This document shows positions 8,057 to 13,529 of a stretch of DNA of 14,240 nucleotides, piece after piece; the first letter of the stretch is position 1; every line of letters starts with the position of its first letter. Both the position numbers and the translations under genes were made by a program. Under the pieces are notes generated by a model, which saw only the letters and a program-made list of their open reading frames with translations, was not told the origin of the DNA and did not search any database. The DNA comes from Candidatus Rokubacteria bacterium RIFCSPLOWO2_02_FULL_72_37 (GTDB lineage Bacteria; Methylomirabilota; Methylomirabilia; Rokubacteriales; CSP1-6): positions 1 through 14,240 of the forward strand of contig MGCE01000183.1 of NCBI GenBank assembly GCA_001790315.1. Direction: 5' to 3'.

Positions 8057-8713
8057 CTACCGCGCCCCGGGCGGCTTGGAAACGTCGAGGCGGAGCTCCA
8101 TCCGGCCCGAGGGGGTTCGGAGGACGACGCCATGCTCGTCGATCGTCTCGATCACGCCGCCGCCGACGGTGTCACCGACCCGGTAGCCCTCGGCGCGCGC
8201 CGCGCCGGGCGCCACGATGTACGCCACCGGCCCACCGTCGCGGAGGACGACGCCCTGCAGCTCGGGCGGACGAGGCCGGGGGTGTTGCCGCGTCGCGGCC
8301 GCGCCCGGGACGGCCGAGGATGGAGGGGCGGTGCTCGGCGGCGCGCCGAGCACGACGCGCAAGCCCCCGACCCACGGCTCGACGGAGTAGGGCACCCGCC
8401 GCGTCAGCTCGATGACGAGCCGCACGATGCCCTTGCGGTACTGGCTGCCCCGGATCTCCCTCACCGGATCCACGCCGACGACGAGGGGCCGGGATGCCCA
8501 CCGGTACGCGGCCTCCTCCAGGTCGATCACGATCCGCCAGGGGCCGTCGATCAGCTCGCTCTGGTATCTCGGCAGCGCCGAGAGGCGGAGCTCCACGCTC
8601 ACGCCGCCGTCGTGTCGTGCGAGACGCACGTCGGAGAGCTCCGCGGGGGGCGCCGGGTGCGCCGCGGTGGCGATGACGAGCAGGCCGAGGGTCACGGGGA
8701 GCGCCCGGGGCAT
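8057..8713 (-). CDS. Exported AMIN-domain protein with a PilP-like C-terminus
   Basis: A 218-residue protein with an N-terminal signal peptide (VTLGLLVIATAAHPAPPA, about 7-24). An AMIN domain follows at about 26-123 (VELRLSALPRY, WRIVIDLEEA, IRGSQYRKGIVRLVIEL, GLRVVLG), the beta-sandwich found in PilQ secretins and AmiC amidases that binds peptidoglycan or targets proteins in the envelope. A Pro/Ala-rich linker (124-150) leads to a short domain (151-210: ELQGVVLRDGGPVAYI, GYRVGDTVGGGVIETI, GVVLRTPSGRMELRL) resembling the PilP-type module of type IV pilus systems. Start ATG is 15 bases past the acuC stop; an in-frame CTG also overlaps that stop (CTGA). Location is probably periplasmic. Role is unknown; no other pilus genes are present here. 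Confidence 0.8.
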   Translation of the reverse strand: MPRALPVTLGLLVIATAAHPAPPAELSDVRLARHDGGVSVELRLSALPRYQSELIDGPWRIVIDLEEAAYRWASRPLVVGVDPVREIRGSQYRKGIVRLVIELTRRVPYSVEPWVGGLRVVLGAPPSTAPPSSAVPGAAATRQHPRPRPPELQGVVLRDGGPVAYIVAPGAARAEGYRVGDTVGGGVIETIDEHGVVLRTPSGRMELRLDVSKPPGAR

Positions 8714-8727
8714 CGCCAGGTGCGGCC

Positions 8728-9855
8728 TCAGAGACCGTGGGTCGGAAAGATGAGCCGGCGGATCGATTCGACTTGGCGCCGCGCGTACTCCTCGGCGCGG
8801 AGGGCGCGGTGGGCCGGCTGCGTGGTCGGCTCGTCCCAGAGCGTGCCGACGCGGAAGTCGTGGCACCGCGCCTCCTCCGCGAACGACGCGGGCAGCGCCG
8901 CGGGGAGCTCGACCTCGTTCATCGCCGCCCACGCGGCCGTCCACCCGCGCGCCACGTTCTGGAGATCGTACCCGCCGCCGCCCAGCGCGACGAGCCGCGG
9001 CGCCAGCTCCACGATGCGCTGCACGGCCCGGGCGAAGCCCTGGACGTCGAGCTCGAGGTGGGTCAGCGGATCGCTGCGGTGCGAGTCGATGCCGAGCTGC
9101 GCGACCACGACGTCGGGCGCGAACGCGCGCACGAGGGGCGGGACGACCGCCTCGAACGCGGGCAGGTAGACCGCCGAGTCGGTGAACGGCTCGAGCGGGA
9201 GGTTCACCGAGTAGCCCACGGCCTCGCCGACGCCCATTTCCTCCACGAACCCGGTGCCGGGAAAGAGATAGTCGCCGCGCTCGTGTGTCGAGACGGTCAG
9301 CACCGCCGGGTCGGCGTAGAACGCCGCCTGCACGCCGTCACCGTGATGCGCGTCGATGTCGACGTAGAGCACCCGCAGGCCCAGGGTCCGGAGATGGAGG
9401 ATCGCCAGCACCACGTCGTTGACGTAGCAGAAGCCCGACGCACGGTCGGGCATCGCGTGATGCAGCCCGCCCGCGAAGTGGAACGCCCGGGTCGCCGCCC
9501 CGGACGTGACCAGCTCCGCGGCGAGCACCGAGCCGCCGGCGCACAACCGTGCGGCCTCCCAGAGCCCCGGGAACACCGGATTGTCGCCCTGCCCGAGCCC
9601 CCACCGCGCGGCGCCTTTCGGCTCGAAGCCGCCGTTGGCGGCCCGGAGCACCGCGAGGTACTCCGGCGTATGGAAGGCGGCGAGCGCGCTCTCGGCTGAC
9701 GGCTCGGGGGCGTGCACCGTGACGCCGGGCCGCGTCGTCAGCCCATACGCCTCCATGAGCCGCCACGTGAGTCCGAGGCGCTCCATCCGGAGCGGATGCT
9801 CGGCGCCGTAGTCGAAGCGCGTCCAGGCGTCGGAGTAGACGAGCGCGGTCTTCAG
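8728..9855 (-). CDS. acuC: AcuC-type histone deacetylase family protein
   Basis: Zn-dependent deacetylase of the arginase/HDAC fold; in Bacillus AcuC deacetylates acetyl-CoA synthetase. The first canonical start (ATG at 9786, 352 residues) would remove the family-conserved N-terminus, which is encoded just upstream as TALVYSDAWTRFDYGAEHPL with the HP..R signature. The only start available is a CTG at 9855 that overlaps the moaC stop as CTGA, preceded by GGAAG; it gives 375 residues, close to B. subtilis AcuC (387). In that numbering the active site is complete: H132 and H133 (GLHHA), Zn ligands D168 and H170 (VDIDAHHGDGVQ) and D257 (GIDSH), and Y296 (GGGGYD). The substrate here is unknown. 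Confidence 0.92.
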   Translation of the reverse strand: MKTALVYSDAWTRFDYGAEHPLRMERLGLTWRLMEAYGLTTRPGVTVHAPEPSAESALAAFHTPEYLAVLRAANGGFEPKGAARWGLGQGDNPVFPGLWEAARLCAGGSVLAAELVTSGAATRAFHFAGGLHHAMPDRASGFCYVNDVVLAILHLRTLGLRVLYVDIDAHHGDGVQAAFYADPAVLTVSTHERGDYLFPGTGFVEEMGVGEAVGYSVNLPLEPFTDSAVYLPAFEAVVPPLVRAFAPDVVVAQLGIDSHRSDPLTHLELDVQGFARAVQRIVELAPRLVALGGGGYDLQNVARGWTAAWAAMNEVELPAALPASFAEEARCHDFRVGTLWDEPTTQPAHRALRAEEYARRQVESIRRLIFPTHGL

Positions 9856-10352
9856 GTCCGCTTCCAGTGACCGGATTTCCCGCCGGCCTTCTCGACGAGC
9901 TGCACGTTCGCGATCGTCACGCCTCGTTCCACGGCCTTGACCATGTCGTAGACGGTCAGCGCCGCGACGCTCACCGCCGTGAGCGCCTCCATCTCGACGC
10001 CGGTCTTGTCCACCGTCGTGACGCGCGCTTCGACGGTGAGCGCGCCCCGGCGCGTGTCTTCGTGGAACGCGATCTCGACGCCGGTGATGCGGAGCGGATG
10101 GCAGAGCGGGATGAGGTGGGGCGTGCGTTTCGCGGCCAGGATCCCCGCGACGCGGGCGACGCCGAGCACGTCGCCCTTCGGAGCGTTGCCGAGCCGGATC
10201 GCCCGCAGAGTGGCCGGCTTCATCGTGAGGGTTGCGCGCGCGACCGCGACCCGCGCCGTCTCGCGCTTCCCCGTGACCTCGACCATGCGCGCGGCCCCCT
10301 CGGACGTCAGGTGCGAGAGACCGCGGAACGACTTCGCGCGGCCGCGCTTCAG
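9852..10352 (-). CDS. moaC: Cyclic pyranopterin monophosphate synthase (molybdenum cofactor biosynthesis)
   Basis: With MoaA, makes cyclic pyranopterin monophosphate from GTP, the first stage of molybdenum cofactor synthesis. Aligning to E. coli MoaC without gaps at an offset of 8, all catalytic residues are present: K59 (KGD), H85 (LCHPL), E120 and E122 (GVEMEA), D136 and K139 (YDMVKA), with the GGKSGHWK C-terminus. The ATG at 10286 would lose the conserved LSHLTSEGAAR segment equivalent to E. coli residues 4-14. The only start codon between that and the upstream gene is CTG at 10352, overlapping the ydcH stop as CTGA, giving 166 residues (E. coli 161). The in-frame GTG at 10610 would add 86 residues read through ydcH and is rejected. 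No clear Shine-Dalgarno before the CTG; coupling to ydcH is likely. Confidence 0.92.
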   Translation of the reverse strand: MKRGRAKSFRGLSHLTSEGAARMVEVTGKRETARVAVARATLTMKPATLRAIRLGNAPKGDVLGVARVAGILAAKRTPHLIPLCHPLRITGVEIAFHEDTRRGALTVEARVTTVDKTGVEMEALTAVSVAALTVYDMVKAVERGVTIANVQLVEKAGGKSGHWKRT

Positions 10353-10576
10353 GCGGTCACGCCGGAACGCGCGTGACGGATGATGGTCTCCATCCGGTCC
10401 TTCGCTATCAACTTGAGCTTCTTCAACTCGCTGGCGCGCCACTGCTGGTCCGCCGAGAGCGTGGCCGTTCCCTTGAGCGCCTCCAGCTCCTGGTCGTGGC
10501 GACGGTGCTCGTCGCGGAGGCGGCGGAACTCCTCGTTCTCGGCCGTGAGTCGTTCGATGAGGGACTCCTGGTCCAT
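10349..10576 (-). CDS. YdcH/DUF465 family small coiled-coil protein
   Basis: A 75-residue, charged, helical protein matching the YdcH (DUF465) family: ERLTAENEEFRRLRDEHRRHDQEL in the N-terminal helix and the typical ELKKLKLIAKDRMETIIRH in the C-terminal helix, separated by a short linker. E. coli YdcH is 74 residues. Function in the family is not established. The start is unambiguous: ATG with a perfect AGGAGG (10588-10583) six bases upstream. It is the first gene after a strong promoter and its stop overlaps the proposed moaC start. It is the best-initiated gene of the operon and may set translation of the coupled genes behind it. Confidence 0.88.
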   Translation of the reverse strand: MDQESLIERLTAENEEFRRLRDEHRRHDQELEALKGTATLSADQQWRASELKKLKLIAKDRMETIIRHARSGVTA

Positions 10577-10582
10577 GCGAGG

Positions 10583-10588
10583 CCTCCT
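10583..10588 (-). promoter_or_regulatory. Strong ribosome binding site of the ydcH-like gene
   Basis: AGGAGG on the minus strand, six bases before the ATG. It is the only perfect Shine-Dalgarno in the window and fixes the start of the DUF465 gene, ruling out the longer overlapping moaC-frame start at 10610. Confidence 0.85.
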
Positions 10589-10602
10589 TCGTCGTGGAGG
10601 TG

Positions 10603-10626
10603 CCGTTCACTCCAGGGTGTGAACGG
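10603..10626 (-). promoter_or_regulatory. Perfect inverted repeat at the predicted transcription start (candidate operator)
   Basis: Arms CCGTTCAC and GTGAACGG, 8 of 8 complementary, around an 8-base spacer. With the -10 box ending at 10631, the start site falls near 10624, so the repeat covers about -2 to +22. A transcript starting there would lack the first bases of one arm, which favours a DNA operator for a dimeric repressor over an RNA hairpin. It also begins 5 bases after the stop codon of the upstream ATPase gene and could act as a 3' end hairpin for that mRNA, though no T-run follows. Confidence 0.6.
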
Positions 10627-10630
10627 TTTC

Positions 10631-10660
10631 GTTATAGCCCCGGACGAGCGCCAGTGTCAA
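10631..10660 (-). promoter_or_regulatory. Sigma70-type promoter of the ydcH-moaC-acuC-otsAB operon
   Basis: On the minus strand: TTGACA (10660-10655), an 18-bp spacer, and TATAAC (10636-10631). The -35 is a perfect match and the -10 differs from TATAAT at one base. It sits entirely in the 3' end of the upstream ABC ATPase gene, whose TAA stop is part of the -10 box. Predicted start site near 10624, leader of about 48 bases. Confidence 0.75.
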
Positions 10661-11756
10661 GCGAGAGCCCCGGTCCGATGAGGTGCGCGGCGCTCGCCTT
10701 GAAGACGGCGGTGACCGTCGCGCCCTGGACGAGCCCGAGCTCGCTCACCGAGCGCAGCGTCACCGTCGCGACGAGGGGGAAACCGACCGCCACGACGACC
10801 CGGGTCCCGGGTGCCTTCGGCGTCATGCTCGTGATGGTGCCGGTCAGGCGATTGCGCGCGCTCGACACGGCGCGGCGCCCCGCCGGCGGCATGAGTGTCA
10901 CGTCCTCGGGCCGGATGCCCACGCGCACGAGCTCCCCCGGGCGCGCGCGTCCCGCGACCTCGAGCGGGACACCGGCGATCTCGACGAGCGTGACGCCGGC
11001 GTCGCTCGCGAGGACCCGCCCCGTCGCGATGGTCTCCACGCCGACGAAGCGCGCGACCTCCTCGGAGGCCGGCGCCTGGAACACGCGCGCGGTGTCGTCG
11101 AGCTGACGCACGCGCCCGCCGATCAGGACCGCGACCCGATCGGCGAAAGCCTGGGCCTCGCTCCGGTCGTGGGTGACGAGCACGGTCGTCACCCGTCGCT
11201 CGCGCAGGATCATCGCGAGATCGGGGATCAGCGTCTCCCGTGTCGGCTGATCGAGGCTCGCGAACGGCTCGTCCAGCAGCAGGAGTTCGGGATCGAGCAC
11301 GAGCGCGCGCGCGAGCGCCACGCGCTGCGCCTCTCCGCCCGACAGCCCGCGCGCCCGCTGGTCGCGGAGCGGCGCGATGTTGAAGCGCCGGAGCCAGTGC
11401 GCCACGCGCGCCTCGCTCTCGGCGACCGGCGCGCCACGGAACCGGAGCCCGAGCGCCACGTTCTCGCCGACGGTCGCGTCGGCGAGCAGCGGCTGCTGGA
11501 AGACCATCGCGATGCGCCGACGCTCGGCGAGCGCGTGCGCGGCGTCCACCGGGCGCCCGTGGAACCTGATCTCGCCCGCGGCGGGCCGCTCGAGGAAGGC
11601 GAGGAGGCGGAGCAGCGTGGACTTGCCGCTGCCGTTGGGGCCGATGACCGCGAGGATCTCGCGCGCGCGGACGTCGAGCGCCGGCAGCCGCAGCACCTCG
11701 ACGCCACCGTAGCGCGCACTCACGCCGGTGAGCGCGACGACGGGATCCGCGGTCAC
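10632..11756 (-). CDS. ABC transporter ATPase with C-terminal Mop/TOBE domain (molybdate/tungstate type)
   Basis: Energy-coupling ATPase of 374 residues. Nucleotide-binding motifs: Walker A GPNGSGKS (39-46), Q-loop FQQPL, signature LSGGE (138-142), Walker B LLLLDEP (158-164), switch H196. Residues 299-359 are a Mop/TOBE domain (SARNRLTGTITS and the typical FKASAAHLI end), the oxyanion-binding fold of ModC and ModE, so the substrate is probably molybdate or tungstate. The GTG start overlaps the modC stop as GTGA; the longer open frame to 12749 runs through modC and is ignored. It resembles TupC/WtpC-type ATPases. No second permease or binding-protein gene accompanies it in the window, so whether it pairs with ModB, with ModC, or with a permease elsewhere is open. 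Confidence 0.9.
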   Translation of the reverse strand: MTADPVVALTGVSARYGGVEVLRLPALDVRAREILAVIGPNGSGKSTLLRLLAFLERPAAGEIRFHGRPVDAAHALAERRRIAMVFQQPLLADATVGENVALGLRFRGAPVAESEARVAHWLRRFNIAPLRDQRARGLSGGEAQRVALARALVLDPELLLLDEPFASLDQPTRETLIPDLAMILRERRVTTVLVTHDRSEAQAFADRVAVLIGGRVRQLDDTARVFQAPASEEVARFVGVETIATGRVLASDAGVTLVEIAGVPLEVAGRARPGELVRVGIRPEDVTLMPPAGRRAVSSARNRLTGTITSMTPKAPGTRVVVAVGFPLVATVTLRSVSELGLVQGATVTAVFKASAAHLIGPGLSLDTGARPGL

Positions 11757-12871
11757 GACGGCAGCACGTGGATCGAGCCGCGGTGGATCGAGAACTCCCA
11801 GACGCGGTCGCGGCTGATCTCCAGGATTTCGTACACGAGGTGGGGCACCTCGACCTCGAGGTCGAAGTCGCCCTGCGCGGGCGGTCCCGGTGCGTCGAGG
11901 CGCAGGCGCAGCGACCACACGGTGCCGAAGTCCGCCTCTCCCACCACGAGACCGCGCATAAGGTTCATGTGGTGCAGCGGATCCGGTGCGCCCCGGTCCT
12001 TCCGGACGAGCCGCACGTACTCGGGGCGCACGAAGAACGCGATCGGACTGTCGGGCGGCGGAAGGTACGAGCGCGTCGGCGAGTTCACGGCCTCGAGCGT
12101 CTGGCCGCGCCAGCGGAGCTGGATGCGCTCCGGCGTGGCCTTCTGCACCGTGCCGTGGAGCACGTTGGTGAGGCCCATGATCCGCGCGACCGCCTCGGAG
12201 GCGGGCCGCCAGAGCAGCTCGGCGCGCGGCGCCGCCTGGATGACGCGGCCGTCCTCGTAGACGACGATCCGGTCGGCGAGCCGGTACGCCTCGGTGAAGT
12301 CGTGCGTGACGACGACAGCCGCGGTGCCCCACCCCGCGAGCACCTCGCGCAGCTCGTCGCGCAGCGCACGCCGGAGCGGAGCGTCGAGCGCGGAGAGCGG
12401 CTCGTCGAGCAGCAACAGCGCGGGATCGATCGCGAGCGCGCGCCCGAGGGCCACGCGCTGGCGCTGCCCGCCGGAGAGCTCGCGCGGGTACCGCCGCTCG
12501 AGCCCGGCGAGCCCCAGGCGCTCGAGCACTTCCGCGACGCGGCGCGCGCGCGCCGCGCGCGGGCGGTCGCGCAGCCCGTAGGCCACGTTCTCGGCGACGC
12601 TGAGGTGCGGGAACAGCGCGTAGCCCTGGAAGACGTAGCCCACCCGGCGCGCCTGCGGCGGCAGGTTCACGCCCGCCGCCGTGTCGAGGAAGACCCGCTC
12701 GTCCACCACGATCCGCCCCGCGTCCGGCGTGATCAGCCCCGCGAGGCACTGCAGCGTGAGCGTCTTGCCGGCGCCGGACGGACCGAAGAGGCCGACGACC
12801 GCGCCCTCCGCCTCCCAGCGGACGTCGAGCGCGAAGGACGGGTACCGCTTGACGATCTCGACCGAGACCAC
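11753..12871 (-). CDS. modC: Molybdate ABC transporter ATP-binding protein, variant C-terminus
   Basis: ATPase of the molybdate importer, 372 residues from GTG at 12871, which lies 2 bases after the modB TAG stop. Motifs: Walker A GPSGAGKT (30-37), Q-loop FQGYALFPHLSV, signature LSGGQ (132-136), Walker B LLLLDEP (152-158), switch H190. The C-terminal 130 residues (from about LTNVLHGTV) form a regulatory beta domain containing FFVRPEYVRLVRKD and a VPHLVYEIL segment. This part does not carry the usual Mop signature that the next gene has. The longer open frame to 13273 overlaps modB and is a shadow. Directly after modB, so it is the natural ATPase partner of that permease. Confidence 0.9.
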   Translation of the reverse strand: MVSVEIVKRYPSFALDVRWEAEGAVVGLFGPSGAGKTLTLQCLAGLITPDAGRIVVDERVFLDTAAGVNLPPQARRVGYVFQGYALFPHLSVAENVAYGLRDRPRAARARRVAEVLERLGLAGLERRYPRELSGGQRQRVALGRALAIDPALLLLDEPLSALDAPLRRALRDELREVLAGWGTAAVVVTHDFTEAYRLADRIVVYEDGRVIQAAPRAELLWRPASEAVARIMGLTNVLHGTVQKATPERIQLRWRGQTLEAVNSPTRSYLPPPDSPIAFFVRPEYVRLVRKDRGAPDPLHHMNLMRGLVVGEADFGTVWSLRLRLDAPGPPAQGDFDLEVEVPHLVYEILEISRDRVWEFSIHRGSIHVLPS

Positions 12872-12873
12872 GG

Positions 12874-13527
12874 CTAGTAGCGGAGCCTCGCCACGCGGCT
12901 CAGGCCGAACACGAGGACGACGACGATGCCGACGGCGATCAGCGCGAGCGCGTGCGCCTCGTCCATCTGCGCCGCCTGCACACGGTCGTAGATCGCCAGC
13001 GGGAGCGTCTGGGTCCGCCCCGGAATGTTCCCGGCCACCATGAGGGTGATCCCGAACTCGCCGAGCGCGCGGCAGAAGGCCAGGACGGCGCCCGCGAGGA
13101 CCGCGCGCCAGGCGAGCGGCAGCGTCACGGACCAGAACACGCTCCACTCGGACCGCCCGAGCGTCCGCGCCGCCTGCTCGAGCTGCCGGTCCACCGTCTC
13201 GAAGCCTGCCTGCGCGGACTTGATGAGGAGCGCGACCGAGCCGATGCTCGCCGCGAGCACCGCCGCCCACCACGTGAACGCCAGCTCGAGCCCGACCGCC
13301 GCGAGCGCGCGCCCGATCGGGCCGTGGCTACCGATGACGACGAGCAGATAGTAGCCGAGGACCGTCGGCGGCAGCACGAGCGGCAGGACCACGACCGCCT
13401 CGAGCAGGCCACGGCCGGCGAAGCGCGCCCGGGCCAGGAGGAGGGCGACCGGGATCCCGAGCACCAGGGTGAGCGCCGTCGCGCTCAGCGCCACGCGCAG
13501 GGAGAGCCAGAGGGGAAAGAGGTCCAC
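12874..13527 (-). CDS. modB: Molybdate ABC transporter permease
   Basis: Inner-membrane channel subunit, 217 residues, with about five hydrophobic segments (near 5-32, 41-66, 79-104, 138-165 and 190-212). Family marks: LVLPPTVLGYYLLV, the ATPase-contacting EAA loop EQAARTLGRSEWSVFWSVTLPLAW, and the ModB hallmark FCRALGEFGITLMVAGNIPGRTQTLPLAIY. The GTG start lies 2 bases after the modA stop; a CTG two codons earlier overlaps that stop in the same frame. Normal length for ModB (E. coli 229). The longer open frame to 13698 runs into modA and is rejected. Confidence 0.95.
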   Translation of the reverse strand: MDLFPLWLSLRVALSATALTLVLGIPVALLLARARFAGRGLLEAVVVLPLVLPPTVLGYYLLVVIGSHGPIGRALAAVGLELAFTWWAAVLAASIGSVALLIKSAQAGFETVDRQLEQAARTLGRSEWSVFWSVTLPLAWRAVLAGAVLAFCRALGEFGITLMVAGNIPGRTQTLPLAIYDRVQAAQMDEAHALALIAVGIVVVLVFGLSRVARLRY

Positions 13528-13529
13528 CG

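Noticed and set aside
5877..8186. 769-codon open frame on the plus strand opposite otsA
   Set aside because: Reverse-complement shadow of otsA; low-complexity residue use and no motif, and it also runs across the otsA start and into the AMIN gene.
8714..8944. Upstream extension of the AMIN gene frame
   Set aside because: Overlaps acuC coding sequence, and the ATG at 8713 is followed at once by a clean signal peptide.
10353..10610. Long moaC start at GTG 10610
   Set aside because: Adds 86 low-complexity residues overlapping all of the DUF465 gene, which has its own perfect ribosome binding site.
10683..12260. 525-codon plus-strand frame opposite the two ABC ATPase genes
   Set aside because: Shadow frame, no domains; minus strand carries full Walker A, signature and Walker B motifs.
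12541..12570. Alternating CG-rich run
   Set aside because: Explained by Arg/Ala codons in modC (RPRAARARR); no repeat unit or sign of a separate element.
11757..12749. Upstream extension of the second ATPase frame
   Set aside because: Runs through modC in another frame as Arg/Ala/Gly-rich sequence; the GTG overlapping the modC stop starts exactly at the ATPase domain.
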